Below, one piece after another: positions 20,000 through 32,758 of a stretch of 64,000 nucleotides of DNA (positions within the stretch are counted from its first letter, which is position 1; every line of letters begins with the position of its first letter). The notes below the pieces were generated by a model that saw only the letters and a program-made list of their open reading frames with translations, had not been told where the DNA came from and did no database searches. The position numbers and the translations under genes are program-made. The stretch is from Imbricaverruca yamaguchii (taxonomy: Eukaryota > Arthropoda > Thecostraca > Neoverrucidae), in contig JAOTOL010001656.1 of assembly GCA_034440575.1 (NCBI GenBank), positions 2,544,501 to 2,608,500 of the forward strand, in the 5' to 3' direction.

Positions 20000-22960
20000 T
20001 CTTCGAGTGACACCGGAGAGTGTCTTTCTTCATTTCTTCATATACATCGGAGAGTGAGCAAAAATACGAGAATCAGGTGGACCTCAACCTAGCAACTTCA
20101 GAGCCTAGCAAAATCGAAACAACACTAAGGACCATCAGCTCAGCAGCACGTGACTCGGTCCAAAAAATATCAGCTAAGAAAAGGCATCTACGCCATGGTG
20201 GCCTCCGGGCTGTCAAAGAGCAATAGCTGCACGGCGCCGCACCAAGAAACAATACGGAAGAAGCGTGTGCGATGCAATCCTATCAGCATGCAGACAGTCT
20301 CAAAAACACTGCCGGTATACTATTCGAAGAGCATGCGGAAACCATTGGCAAACATTTGCATCTAAATTCAATACATTCACCCCTACCGCAGAATCTGGGA
20401 CCTGATGAAGCGCTTCAACCTGAAACACCCACCACCAGGCCCTTCCTCTAGCTGACAGTGAAAGAACATTAACGCATTGACCCACAACAAGTCGTATACC
20501 ACTTTAGATTGCATTACGCCAGCGTCTCTAACAACAACACCTACCACACCACTGTAGTAAACTATCTAGAAACCCTTGCTGCCAAAGAAAACTTCAACAC
20601 TAAGGACACAAAAGACTACAGCTAATCATTCACTAGGTACAAATCACATCATGCTGTCAGCAAGTGTGGAAACACGTCGCCTGGACCAGTCGATATTCAT
20701 GATGCTTGAAACGTCCTAGCAAACATTCTCTAGCGTGCTTCATTGATGCTATTAACGGCATGTGCCAAAGCGACACCTTTCCTGCCTCCGGGCGGGAAAG
20801 TGTAACCATTCCTTTCCCAGAGCCAGCCGGACGAAAACCGTCTCACCCCCAAAAAGGTTACATGCCTATCTCAGTTACCAGCTGCGCCAGTAAGCTGATC
20901 GGGCGCATGATCGTCAACACACGATTGAGACACTTTCTAGAACACAGTGCGGCTTTTATCTTAAACAAATAAACAACAATTTCATTCGATGCGTGCACGA
21001 CATCAGAAGTGGTCTAAGCACATCAAACGAACAATAGCTGTCTACTTAGACATCAATATCGCATTCGACCGAGTACACACGTCCACACTGACTCACAAAC
21101 GCCACAAGACAGGCCTATGCGGACATATGACACACTTCATTCTCAACCTCCTCAGAGACAGGACCCTTACGGTCTGATACGGCAGTGTCACACCAAACAT
21201 CACACCTCAGGAGCAGAGCCTGGCACAGGGGAGCGTGCTCTCACTGAGTCTCTTACTCATCATTATAAACGACATACTTTGTTGATCACACCGATAGGTC
21301 GCTACAATATACAGTTTTCGCGGACGTCATTTGGACAACTGCACAATACTTCTTAAAGGCTGAGAAAACCATTCAAACAGCTCCAGACCACATCGCAAAG
21401 TGGTGCAAACTCTGGCTCCATCCTATCCGCAGAAGTATCGGCCAGTCACATATAGTCGTCTCCGCCCCACACCAACAACACTGTTTAAAATCGACGGCAA
21501 GGCTATCGAACAGGTAAGAAGTTTCGAGATCTTAAAAAATAGGATGAAAACATAGTTTCAACACACATACCACTTCCACGTTGAAAGAGATGTGCAAAGC
21601 GCATCAACGTTCTCAGTGCACTTACAGGCACAAACTCGGGTGAAGGAAGGCAAATACTGCTACGACTCTACAAATCAATCTGTCACCCATCCCAGAATAC
21701 AACAGCATTATCTTTGCCACCATTTCACAAAACCAGAGCAAGAAGTTAGAAACCACTCAAAACCACTGCATCAGAGCAGCCCAGGAGACCTCGGCACCAC
21801 ACTTATGTCTTCTAGAAGACTCAAACGCCTCCCCTTTACTTCAGTAGGACACAGCAGCTGTGCTGCAACCACGTTATAACCGAATCCATTAAAAATCATC
21901 GGGCACAGTGCTGCCAGATTCGACAAGAGCGAAATTGGCAAATACGGGCAAACTTCCAACATATAGTGTTCAAGTTCCCACGGCTCTCTCTCTCTCTCTC
22001 TTAACCTCGCAATACCAACGATTGCAACTATACCGTTCTGGACCCTCAGTGAACCAAAGGTCAGGTACTCGCTGGTACTGGTAAAGTATTTCTTTACCAG
22101 TACTCGCAAGTACTGGTAAAGAAATAAACTATGACATTTGCGGAAATTATGAAATTCAAGTTTGCCGATGACAAAGATCACAAAACACTCGTATTCACAG
22201 ATGGGTTGAGACACGAGGTCAAGGAAGGCTCTGCATCACCCGACCAGGCCAGGGGATTTCCAAGCGGCTACAGGATAACCTGTCCACCTAGTCCGCCAAA
22301 GTTCTGACCATTCTGGCCGCTATCTCCATTCTCAATAGGCAAAAAACAAGAAACTTAGTAATTGGCTCGAATTCAAAATCCTTCACCCAGTCATTTAGCA
22401 CCATCCACGACTTGCCGCATCCAGTCATTGACAGAATCCAATAAATCGTGGCACATAACATAGATAACTGCCTTCCTCTGGACATCAGGCCACGCCAACA
22501 TCCCAGTTAGCGAAGAAACAAATCGGCTCGCAAAGCAACCCTTAACATTAAACACTTACCCCAGCATAGACTATTCGGGAAACCATTGCAAAGCACTCCT
22601 CCATCGCAAAATATGCCAGTATCACTAGAACACATGAACACAACACATCTTCATACAACACAAATCCAATCACACCCACAACATCAAACCAGCGGTAGGC
22701 ACGTGGAACACTTCAAACCACCGCCAAATGGCGCTGCATGACCGATGTAGTCGATGCACCCCTAAACTCCAATAACCAACCAACCAAATCACCGTCAAAA
22801 GGAAGTGATCTTCACTAGGTCTAGAACTGGTTGCACAAAACTAACGCAGTTTCGACTAGAGGGTGATCAATATATAAAACCCCACTGTGACACCTCCAGC
22901 ACCATATTAAGCATAGGCCACACCCCACTAGAATATAGTAGCTTTAACATCCAATGACAA
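20000..22960 (+). mobile_element. Decayed non-LTR retrotransposon with RT and RNase H
   Basis: In broken frames the plus strand shows an RT start (NTSPGPVDIHD near 20670; FPEPAGRKPSHPQKGYMPIS near 20812-20875), then ASKLIGRMIVNTRLRHFLEH, AVYLDINIAFDRVHTSTLTH near 21030-21085 and AQGSVLSLSLL near 21225. RNase H signs are TDG near 22200 and WTSGHANIPVSEETNRLAKQ near 22480-22540. A C-terminal TRSRTGCTKLTQFRLEGDQY block lies near 22820-22875. This order (RT, RNase H, terminal zinc-like block) fits the Jockey/I/Loa side of non-LTR elements. Many stops make it inactive. It is antisense to the host gene in the intron before exon 8. Confidence 0.83.
22089..22124. repeat. Perfect hairpin, 16-bp arms and 4-nt loop
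   Basis: TTTCTTTACCAGTACT at 22089-22104 pairs exactly with AGTACTGGTAAAGAAA at 22109-22124. A further partial copy of CTGGTAAAG lies just before it at 22077. It lies between the RT and RNase H remnants and may be a later small insertion or a foldback mutation. Confidence 0.8.
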
Positions 22961-23089
22961 CCACAAACTTTAGTCTTTTGCTAAAACGATGGCATCGCCC
23001 TGCCGCGTCCATCGCTTCAATGTTTAAATGTCTATACGGCACAAAACAAGCACAAAACAGGAGCACTGTAGATACCACACCACCAACAG

Positions 23090-24273
23090 TGACTTCACAC
23101 GTCAGTCCACCAACAGTCACATCACTAACAGTCACATCACCAACAGTCACATCACCAACAGTCACATCACCAACAGTCACACCACCAACAGTCAGACCAC
23201 CAACAGTCACACCACCAACAGTCACACCACCAACAGTCACACCACCAACAGTCACATCACCAACAGTCACATCACCAACAATCACACCACCAACAGTCAC
23301 ACCACCAACAGTCCCACCACAACAGTCACACCACCAACAGTCACATCACCAACAGTCACATCACCAACAGTCACATCACCAACAGTCACACCACCAACAG
23401 TCACACCACCAACAGTCACACTATCAACAGTCACACCACCAACAGTCACATCACCAATAGTCACACCATCAACAGTCATACCACCAACAGTCACACCACC
23501 AACAGTCACACCACCAACAGTCACACCACCAACAGTCACACCACCAACAGTCACACCACCAACAGTCACACCACCAACAGTCACACCACCAACAGTCACA
23601 CCACCAACAGTCACACCACCAACAGTCACACCACCAACAGTCACACCACCAACAGTCACACCACCAACAGTCACACATCACCAACAGTCACACCACCAAC
23701 AGTCACACCACCAACAGTCACACCACCAACAGTCACACCACCAACAGTCACACCACCAACAGTCACACCACCAACAGTCACACCACCAACAGTCACACCA
23801 CCAACAGTCACACCACCAACAGTCACACCACCAACAGTCACACCACCAACAGTCACACCACCAACAGTCACACCACCAACAGTCACACCACCAACAGTCA
23901 CACCACCAACAGTCACACCACCAACAGTCACACCACCAACAGTCACACCACCAACAGTCACACCACCAACAGTCACACCACCAACAGTCACACCACCAAC
24001 AGTCACACCACCAACAGTCACACCACCAACAGTCACACCACCAACAGTCACACCACCAACAGTCACACCACCAACAGTCACACCACCAACAGTCACACCA
24101 TCAACAGTCACACCACCATAGTCACACCACCAACAGTCACACCACCAACAGTCACACCACCAACAGTCACACCACCAACAGTCACACCACCAACAGTCAC
24201 ACCATCAACAGTCACACCACCATAGTCACACCACCAACAGTCACACCACCAACAGTCACACCACCAACAGTCA
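23090..24273. repeat. 15-bp minisatellite (AACAGTCACACCACC)n, about 79 copies
   Basis: Copies are nearly identical from 23470 to 24100 and more varied (ACATCACC, ACCATC) at both ends. Frames of 65 to 429 residues open on both strands because the period is 15 with no stop; these are not genes. The array directly follows the RT/RNase H element's 3' part. Confidence 0.98.
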
Positions 24274-24299
24274 CACGCAACACCCAACGCATGTCCGTG

Positions 24300-26079
24300 G
24301 TGCATGAGTACGGCTGACGTAAATAGCCATCCCCGAATGGCGCCGGACTTACATCAGCCAATTCATTTTCACATTAAAATTAAATTATTACCTAGTGGTG
24401 CCGTCGGATATATATGAGCCGACTTGCTTTAAAAACTTACCATAACGCAAAACAACTACCCAGAGGAGTCATCGGACGTAGATGAGCCAATTTACCTTGT
24501 AATCCACAACGTAAACTTCTACCCAGGCTTGTTACCATCGTCAGTACTAGAACAAGTATTGGTGGAAACAAACTGAAGAAGAAAGATTATTTTGAGAAGG
24601 TGGTTTCACTTGAAAAAATATGGGTGCGTGGCATGTCACTAGCAAACTTCAAGCCCTCGACATATGCTTAAGCTAAGTTTAGCATCAATGTTTTCAGTTC
24701 TATCTAATCATAGATTATTTGTATAAGGCAGGGATCCCTGCAAACATTTGTGTGGCGGAACGATATGTCGAGTTGTCTCTTCGCACCTAAATTCACGGAA
24801 TTCTTTTACAAAATGTCAGGTCGACCATGTAAGATATGGACTCCACATACAGAATCATCTTAAATGACAATATTCATTGTAAAACAAAAACGAAAAGTAA
24901 ACATACAACCTAAAAAAACGAACTTGGCGTGGTGGGTAAACGAACTGTTGGTGAAGGGACAATTTTGACCAGATTATCTTTGATAAACAAACTTTCTGAA
25001 CCAATGTTTGTCACTCCACTCTTCCTCACTACAATGCGGTAAGTATGGGTCCCAAAGGTCCCCTTTGAGGCAGTCTCAGAAACGTACTAAGCCGTTCCTC
25101 GCCAACGGTTGCCACCACGGCAAGAGAGATCGAAGTCACAGAGGTCACGAGAGATCACACAGGTTCCCTTCTAGGCAGCCACTAACACTCACCGAGCCGT
25201 TTTCCACCACTGGCGCACCAATATAACACCGGACAACTGGTGGGCCAATTCCACAGGGCCAATGCGTGAGGCGAATACGCGGAAATACGTCCCAAGCCAA
25301 CAGCCATGAGTCAGATGGAAGGAACGCCCTAGCGGCGAGGAAATGGTCCGTGCGCATGTCCGGAACAACACACTTCATATCGTGTCGCAACGTGTCTAGG
25401 CAGGGGCGAACAGGAGGAAGCGACAGTGCCTGTGTATACTATGAACTGAATGAGGGTGGCATTGCGGTAGGAGTCTGTTCAGTCTCGCTCAGACATGTCG
25501 CCAGGTTTTTTTTGGGTTACGATTCGAAAGAACTTAGTGCGAGCTAAGCAAGCTAATAACTAGACCTTATGAGCCAGCCATATCGCAAATAGTGTGTATG
25601 AAGTGCGGATGAGACAGCAATAAACTTGAAGCACTTGTGTCCGAGAGCCAGAAACCACGTTTTCTTATAGGGACGGGCAACAATTGCACACAAGGCGTTG
25701 GATTAATATTTCTGACGTCGACCGACGTTGTTTTCCATGGTGTGGGAGTTCCGTTGCCCCCTCAGTGGTGTCACTCTGAACGCAGCATTACCAATCAGTA
25801 TTCATCCAACGATTGGCTAAGAACTCATTAAGTGGGGGAGATAAAGGAACAGATTCCGACATAGGAGCTGGTATCTGAAGTCATACTTCAAGAGTGTTGC
25901 TGATAAATGTTCATCCAAGCTTGGTTCAAATACATCGAATGTTCCGGAGTTGCACGACAAACAGCAGCTGAAAATGGCACCAACTTTTTCGATCAAAGAC
26001 TTTTCTGTACGGATTATATGTCACTGACTAATCCGATGTTTGCCAAAACGCGGGCGGCAATCGGCGCGCAATGGATCAC
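24300..26079. other. Intron with weak duplications only
   Basis: GCCGTCGGATATATATGAGCC near 24403 and GTCATCGGACGTAGATGAGCC near 24469 are diverged direct copies, perhaps a retroelement 3' tail. A second loose pair (AGGCAGTC..GTACTAAGCCGTT and AGGCAGCC..TCACCGAGCCGTT) lies at 25070-25205. No exon was seen. Confidence 0.5.
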
Positions 26080-26257
26080 CTTTCTCCAGACAGCGGCGCA
26101 GGTTCATCAGGCTCTGGAAGGAGAGTGACGTGAGGTGAGGCTTCCCCCAGCGATCAGCACCCTGCTCCACATCCTCCTCGTACTTGATCCACCGAGCCGT
26201 CTCCTGCCACTCGGATTCGTTCTCGGTGGCGGTCAGCTGGTCCATCTGCACGAACAT
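26080..26257 (-). CDS. SLC4A (AE-like): AE exon 7: start of the band-3 cytoplasmic domain
   Basis: Acceptor CCTACCACAG (26258-26267) and donor GTGATCC (26073-26079) bound 178 nt, phase 0 in and phase 1 out. It encodes MFVQMDQLTATENESEWQET, ARWIKYEEDVEQGADRWGKP and HLTSLSFQSLMNLRRCLEK. W.ETARWIKFEEDVE...RWGKPHV.SLSF.SL..LR is the most conserved stretch of the SLC4 cytoplasmic domain, so identification is firm. The Met at its start is internal, not a start codon. Confidence 0.98.
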
Positions 26258-26369
26258 CTGTGGTAGGAGGAAGAAATTCAGGTTCGTGCAAACGCCGGGA
26301 GATGGCTGAAAGGCTCGCTCGCTTGCGGTCGGCGGTAATCGCCTCAATAATATCCTAATCCATAGGTGT

Positions 26370-26542
26370 GCCGTTGTTGTTCGTTGGGTAGTGGTTTTAC
26401 GACACATCGACCGTTGAGTCATGTAGCGTCGCCAATCTCTCACGCCGATTGGTCGCGGACGAAGAGTAGCGACAGGTGAGACTCGAACCCACAACCTTTC
26501 GATTGTGGGACGACCAACTTACCCCCAGATTACTCGTCCCCC
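26370..26542 (-). mobile_element. tRNA-derived SINE, copy 1
   Basis: On the minus strand from 26542 it reads GGGGACGAGTAATCTGGGGG, then GTTGGTCGTCCCACAATCGA, then GGTTGTGGGTTCGAGTCTC. The last holds a perfect B box (GGTTCGAGTC) and the first resembles an A box. It continues through TGGCGACGCTACATGACTC to GTGTCGTAAAACC. A second copy with the same body lies at 52210-52386 in the same orientation. The tRNA-like fold is imperfect, so this is a retroposon rather than a tRNA gene. Confidence 0.75.
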
Positions 26543-27034
26543 TGTACCATTGTCATGCTTTGCTATGTTTTAATGGTATATGTTGTTGTCCATCACTGTT
26601 CGATGGAACAGTTGTTCTATCGAACAACGGTTCGAAAGAAGCATATATTGTTAGTGAATTATGTTAGTGGTTGAAGCGAGCGGTTGAAAATTCTGTCGTG
26701 GTGCTTAATCATAGTTCAGGTGGCCATTCGTCATATTTCTGAACATAGGTATTTGAGATCCAAGCGCAAATAATGACCCTTTGAGATAGTTTTCCTGCCA
26801 TCACGTGTGAACATGAAGCGATGAAACAGATAATGGTCTGGATGAAAAAGAATGGATTTTTAGATTTCAGATTATTACGAAATGCACTTCGAAACTCAGC
26901 CCAGAGCAGTTCTGGGTTCTGGAGCAGGTTCGGATATGTGGGCAATCAATCATCAGCTTCGTCATTCATCCGGTACAACGTCGGTAAGCACGTGAGCAAG
27001 CGCACCCAGTCTAACACCGCGCGGCTCCAACACA

Positions 27035-27305
27035 CCAAACACCCAGGCGGACTCTAACTGGCTGAGGGAAGTCGCCGAGGCGGAGCTTGCTCGCCAGCCG
27101 ACACGTTTGGTGTTTACCACTCCAACACACTACACACCCAGGCGGACTCCACCTGGCTGAGGGAAGTCGCCGAGGCGGAGCTTGCTCGCCAGCCGACACG
27201 TTTGGTGTTTACCACTCCAACACACTACACACCCAGGCGGACTCTAACTGGCTGAGGGAAGTCGCCGAGGCGGAGCTTGCTCGCCAGCCGACACGTTTGG
27301 TGTTC
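27035..27305. repeat. 95-bp tandem repeat, about 2.9 copies
   Basis: ACCCAGGCGGACTC recurs at 27041, 27136 and 27231. The units share GCTGAGGGAAGTCGCCGAGG and GCCAGCCGACACGTTTGGTG and are almost identical, which suggests recent duplication. Confidence 0.95.
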
Positions 27306-28257
27306 GTCACATTACGAAGGACGAAGGGGAAGGGTTGGATAATACACTCTGGGAAAGTCACCGTACCTCGCGACGGTACCAGACCCACATCTTCCCACCA
27401 AGCTTCCAGCTGAATAGCAAGGCAAGACGTGAATAGCTTTATGTATTCCATCCAAATGCACAGAGTTCGAAAGAAAGGCATGCAAAAATATGAGCTAACT
27501 TGAACTGTCTGCCTGCCCCATGACCAGTAACGAACGAAACGTTGGAAGGTGGGGCATCGGCCTGTTGGGTCGATTCTTTCCATACAACATCCACTGGCGA
27601 AATGGTAGATGCTTAAAATGTTGGTTGTGAGCTTGTTCCGCTATCTTGCCCGCGGTGAAAACACCGTTTCCTGTGCATTGAAGTAAGCAATCCTCATGGG
27701 AAGACACCAGCGGGGTAATATGAGTCCATTTGTACTTTATTGAGGAAAATAGTTACCAAAATATAAGCCCAATAAAGTTATGTAGATAAGCCAAGACGGT
27801 ACTTCACTTTCCATCAGTGTACTCCATAAATGGTTACCTGGGCAACATCTGACACAGACGAATCAAGCACTGGGGAAACATTTAACTGATCGCTTCACAG
27901 CACTGCAGCCGATGGCGAGGGTCCGCTCCATCCCCTCCCCGAGCCCCTGCTGCTGCCACTGACGTCGCACGGCCGATGTGAAATACAATGTGATGTGCGC
28001 AGGACCCTACCAACTCGCTCAGTAAAGACCCTTCACTCTCACTCTGCACCTCATTTCATTCCCATCAGGAATTGGCCAGGTACCGGCACCACAGCACAGC
28101 TACTTCCAAATCCTCTTCCTAATGCCAAGACATATCTCCTTGAGAAGAAATGCAGTAAAAACCGCATCGAACAGGCCGTCTGAATATGCACTTGCGCTGC
28201 ATTTGCATGCACGACTCACAAACTCTGCTGTTCTGTTGCTGCTGCTGCTGCACAAAC

Positions 28258-28500
28258 GCACGCGCCCTGTACGGCCCAACATGCCTCAAAATACACACTG
28301 CTTGATGGACAACGCACGTACCCTCTATAGTCCAGCACACCTCGAAACTCCCACACTCTGCTTGGCAGGCAACGCACCTGCCTTCTACGGCCCAAAACGG
28401 CTCAAAATACACACTGTCTGATAGGCGACGCATGTATCGTCTATGGTCCAACACGCCGCGAAGCTCACCATTACTCACTCCCTCACTCCTAGCTTCCATG
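28258..28500. repeat. Diverged about 58-bp tandem repeat, four copies
   Basis: Units share a core like CTNTACGGCCCAACANGCCTC followed by AAAATACACACTGCTTGATGG and CAACGCAC. Copies begin near 28264, 28321, 28379 and 28438. A loose fifth trace (ATCTACGGCCCAGCTTGCC) lies at 28541. The divergence implies an older array. Confidence 0.8.
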
Positions 28501-28509
28501 ACAAAACTT

Positions 28510-29485
28510 GGAAACTTACCACCCGTCCAGTATCTATCATCTACGGCCCAGCTTGCCGGGGGTACGTCACATCTGCGTCAGAACACAACACGGACATGTG
28601 GCGCGCATAACCGCAACTCCGCCGTTCTTACACGAAACTGAAACGGCGCTCTCCGAGCAGGTCCGGTATTCAATTTCCAGGATATATTCAGATGTGTCAA
28701 CTGCACACTGCCTGGCTTGGGAAAAACTAAATCCTCATGCAAAGTCGGAAAATAGCCTCAAGGGACAGAATGTTGTTTTCTACATCAGTGCTATTCAAGG
28801 TAAGTTCAAAGGGCGCAGAAGGCGTTCGTTAAGGGCGCAAATTGAGGGCGTAAATCTACATCAGGCGGTCGTGTCTTCTTTATTTTCATTTTTGCTTTGC
28901 TAATACTGTATTTTTATACCTTTGCATTTTGTATTCACCCTGATATGTTTGGAGCAGGGGTGAGATCCGGATGCCATAAATTATCCTCTGTAACTCATGA
29001 GGGGAAGGCACGAGTTCCAAGTGTAAATTTTAATCATAATTGTGTCTGCAAAACTGAGAATACAATCACACGGATAACAAGCCTTACCATTGAATTAAGG
29101 GCAATAACACAGGTTGCTAATATAATTTCGAATATGTCACCCTTGGCCGCCACGATTATTTACCTGTTAGTATAAGCACTGCAACTGTACGCGATTCCCG
29201 TACTCTTCTTGCACACGGTCGTAGGGTTATTATCTGGCTCAGGTACATCCAAATCATGCATGTTTTATCTCATCGGTGGACAAATTGCAGTAGACAGTTG
29301 CAGTCACCGTTACATTGTTTTGTAACTTTTGGCAATGTTTCCTTTTGCCGCCTCACTCTGCCTGTATATTAATACCATCTGTTCAAAACATGATGCAGAT
29401 GTGACTGCTGAGCCACCCTGCCGGACAAGCGGTGGGTTCCCCGCCCCACACATCCCAGCTCTGCCGACTCCACCATTGTTCACGG
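28510..29485. other. Intron without recognised content
   Basis: AT-rich intron DNA between the about 58-bp and 55-bp arrays. No retroelement frame, array or exon was supported. Confidence 0.5.
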
Positions 29486-29752
29486 CGCAGGACACGGTGG
29501 GAACAATTCCCACCACCATACTGGCACTTACGTCGTGCGGCGCAGGATACGGTGGGCACCATCCCGACCACCATACGGGCACATACGTCGTGCGGCGCAG
29601 GATACGGTGGGCACCATCCCCACCACCATACGGGCACTTACGTCGTGGGGCGCAGGATACGGTGGGCACCATCCCCACCACCATACGGGCACTTACGTCG
29701 TGCGGCGTACGGACGCGGTAGGAACCATCCCCACCACCATACGGGCACTTAC
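29486..29752. repeat. 55-bp minisatellite, about 5 copies, carrying a GTAAGTG splice donor
   Basis: The plus-strand unit CGTCGTGCGGCGCAGGATAC then GGTGGGCACCATCCCCACCA repeats up to the exon border. On the minus strand each unit holds GCCGCACGAC followed by GTAAGTG (one has GTATGTG), identical to exon 6's donor. Thus four decoy donors lie 55, 110, 165 and about 220 nt below the real one. Using one would shift frame, since 55 is not a multiple of 3. Confidence 0.95.
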
Positions 29753-29898
29753 GTCGTGCGGCGTATGGTCGAACGTCTTTTTGCCGAGCAGCAGCGTCTG
29801 TCCGGTGCTCATGTCGTTCAGCTGCACCACGTTCATGATGTTGCGGTCTTCTTTCTTCTTGACCTTGTGCCGACGGTGGCTGTCTTCGAACCGATGAC
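29753..29898 (-). CDS. SLC4A (AE-like): AE exon 6: conserved N-terminal segment SHRFED
   Basis: Acceptor GCACTCCAG (29899-29907) and donor GTAAGTG (29746-29752) bound 146 nt, phase 1 in and phase 0 out. With the split Ser it reads SHRFEDSHRRHKVKKKEDRN, then NVVQLNDMSTGQTLLLGKKT and FDHTPHD. SHRFED followed by a basic stretch matches AE2/AE3 (SHRFEDVPGVRRHLV), so this exon separates AE2/AE3-like from the shorter AE1 type. The next exon begins exactly where AE proteins continue with F-E-L-EL. Confidence 0.93.
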
Positions 29899-30583
29899 CT
29901 GGAGTGCCAGGTCTGAGTAAAGGTGACCGAGATAGGGAAATCGCTTTACATTTGTTCTGCAATATTTTGAAGTAGTTTCGTGGCCCCCAAAACGACCGGT
30001 CATGTTTATGGCAACTGGAAATGGCAATGTATACACTACAGCGCCCGAAGGTAGAACAGGTGAGCTGCCACTGCACGGGGCTGACAGAACTATCATCAGA
30101 TCACATTTCCTGACACTCAGACTAGTTCAAATAACGCTTAATGGTTTAAATCAGAGCAGTCAAGGAAGTAAGAGCGTACTAGTGCGCAGTGTATAATGGC
30201 GCAAGCAACGTCAAACTTTCATCATGAAGTGGACAATACAAATGTCAATTTGCCAGTACTACCATTCAGCACGTATTAATGCCGTACTTGAAAGGTAAAT
30301 GGCATTCTTAAAATGCTAAAACATCTGATGAACTGTATCATAGAAGGCAGGATCTTAAAAAATGATTACATTATTTTTATGACGAAAGAACTTCTTTTTA
30401 CTCCTAAGTTAGTTGCCTTCGGCTCCAACTCATGACACCATTGAAGAATATTCTAATCTTTTCAACAACTGACGCCGTACTGAAACCATGCCTACACAAG
30501 AACGATTACAGAAAGCCGAGTAAAAGTCCAAGTGAATACAAAACTGCAATGAAGCACAGCAGGGAGCATCACTGCGAACTAAC

Positions 30584-30817
30584 TGGATATGTCCTCCATG
30601 TGCATGGCGCCGTCGTCGTCCATGTCCTGGTCGAGCGGGCCTGTGGAGGCGGATGTGCGCCGTGGCCGCCTCTCCGAGCCAGGCACCCGCCGCACGGCCG
30701 GGTCCTCCACACGGTGGCGATGACGGTGCTTACGCTCCCGGTGCTCCGAGAGGCCCGGCGAGGTGCTACCCGGTCCCAGGTGCTCCTCATCGTCGTCCCC
30801 GGCGGGGGCCTCCTGGC
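30584..30817 (-). CDS. SLC4A (AE-like): AE exon 5: acidic and His/Arg-rich N-terminal region
   Basis: Acceptor CCGTCCTCAG (30818-30827) and donor GTTAGTTC (30576-30583) bound 234 nt, phase 1 in and phase 1 out. It encodes QEAPAGDDDEEHLGPG, then HRERKHRHRHRVEDPAVRRV, then DQDMDDDGAMHMEDIS. AE2/AE3 N-termini likewise combine acidic runs with a His/Arg-rich block. Residues are not conserved position by position, so identity rests on composition and on perfect phase continuity with exons 4 and 6. A TAG lies just past the donor, so splicing there is required. Confidence 0.82.
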
Positions 30818-30827
30818 CTGAGGACGG

Positions 30828-31990
30828 AGGCCAGACGGTCATCGTCGTCCGCCGTACTGGGAATGGGGAGGGCCTTTCTTCTGGCGTGGTGTCGCTCCCG
30901 TCTGGGCAGAGTCATGGCCTGAAAACTGGAGGGACATCTCGGCACCACTAGTATGAAGCTTGAAGGGATATTCCTGGTCATTCGGGATAGGGAGGTGGTG
31001 ATGTCATCTTCGATCTCGACGTGGAAGTGGTATGTAGTTATCCCCGAACCGTTGGCCTAGGGAAGGGCGGGATAATTCCTGGGTCGACTATCTGAAGTAG
31101 AAATATGCAGCCTTATTTCGTCCTAGTACGAAACATGGAGAAGGAGAGGATCGGATCGAACAGTCGATCTGGAGATTGGAATGATCTCCTGATTTCCGGT
31201 CCGGCACAGGATAAACGCAGATTATGAGCCACCATGGCATGCATTTCGACAAAAGTCAACCATGTCAAGGCTACCCGAAACTCCCCGTCCGAGACACATT
31301 GCCTGCACCATCAACACCAAAGCGTCACCGACGTCATGGTGCCCAGTCGCCATCCGGCCTGCATCGGTTCCGCAGAACCAACGGTGACTTGGCGCCTGTT
31401 GTACCACAGGACAGGACTCGTTGCACTTCATCGAACGTCTCGCCCACCATGTCTGCAGGGCTGTCGAGGAAAGCTGGCGGATTGGCGTGAGCGTTAGTCA
31501 AGTTGGAGGTGTGCCTGGCCGCCGCCAGCCAGTAATCAGCACGGATTACAGGAGAAAAGCCGGCCGGATGGTGATTCATGCCCGTCTGGGCCACTGGTGA
31601 AGGGCCTGAACATATACCGACGCACAAGTTGCCAGCGTTCCAGGGCTGCGCAGGCGTTTTTGTGAGACATACTCAATTTGCGCAAAACAGGAGTTACTGG
31701 TAACCGAGCATAGTTAGAAGATTTTCGTCTACTGATGACGTGGGTAAAGGAACGATATGCTGAATACATCATAATTAATAGGGAGTTAATAAAGACATGC
31801 ACCATGTCATACATGAGGGTTGAGCGTTTCCTTCCATTCTGATGAGAGAAGGCGACACGTCGTTTGGGGAGTAAGAGCCAATTTCAACAAATTATTGAAT
31901 ATTGCAAAACCACGACGTTAACACGAACACTCAATTCGGCCTTCAAGAAATTGACCTAAAGTCATTGAAATTGAACACAATATAGTTCAC
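30828..31990. other. Intron without recognised content
   Basis: GC-moderate DNA. The ORFs in both directions at 31222-31627 have no recognisable domain and no splice support. I see no repeat above a few bases. Confidence 0.5.
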
Positions 31991-32197
<207 letters not shown>

Positions 32198-32317
32198 AAA
32201 TATCACTCATTCCTTCTCGCCTGGTGGCAACTCCCGTGTTCCTAGCTCCATAGTTTCAATGAAGTCCCGTTAGACGTAAAGCTGGATAAAAGCAGATTCG
32301 GGAGATTGTGCTCACCG

Positions 32318-32402
32318 CATGCCTCCAATGTCGTTACCCACCAGGTACGAGATGAAGACAGACAATGTCGTTACCCACCAGGTACGAGATGAACACAGAC
32401 AA
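32318..32402. repeat. Two-copy 42-bp tandem repeat
   Basis: AATGTCGTTACCCACCAGGT followed by ACGAGATGAA(G/C)ACAGAC occurs twice in direct succession (32328 and 32366 areas). Confidence 0.8.
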
Positions 32403-32509
32403 AAGCACGTTCAGTAATGGAAAATGCTCATGTTCTGTTCAAACTATATGTATGCCGATTTTCTGTCTCAGATCACTAGGTACCGTCTGGTGAACGAGCT
32501 TTACATCGG

Positions 32510-32757
32510 GTGACGTGGAGTTGCGCGAAGTGACGTGACGTGATGTGACGTGACATGTCATGGCTTGACATGTCATGGAATGACATGACATGACATGGCG
32601 TGACAACGTGATGTGACGTGACGTGACACGGTGTGATGTGACGTGACACGGTGTGACGTGACGTGACGTGATGTGACGTGATGTGATGTGACGTGACGTG
32701 GCGTGACGTGACACGGTGTGACGTGATACGGTGTGACGTGAAGTGACGTGACACGTA
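32510..32757. repeat. 5-bp-based CGTGA/TGACG array beside a donor
   Basis: Irregular tandem CGTGACGTGA, TGATGTGACG and GACACGGTGTGACG motifs run up to exon 4's donor (minus strand GTACGTGTCACGTCAC). The donor bases themselves share the repeat's CGTGTCACG pattern. TGACGTG resembles CRE/UPRE-type bZIP sites and occurs many times. Confidence 0.9.
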
Positions 32758-32758
32758 C

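Noticed and set aside
23028..24317. 429-codon plus frame rich in Thr-Asn-Ser-His and Gln-Ser-His-His
   Set aside because: It is a translation of a stop-free 15-bp repeat; opposite-strand frames are equally open.
26456..26542. Functional tRNA gene on the minus strand
   Set aside because: It is repeated with a long shared non-tRNA body at 52.3 kb, and stems are mismatched; a SINE explains it better.
31222..31627. Overlapping frames on both strands as a small gene
   Set aside because: No recognisable motif and no splice-phase fit; probably chance in GC-moderate DNA.
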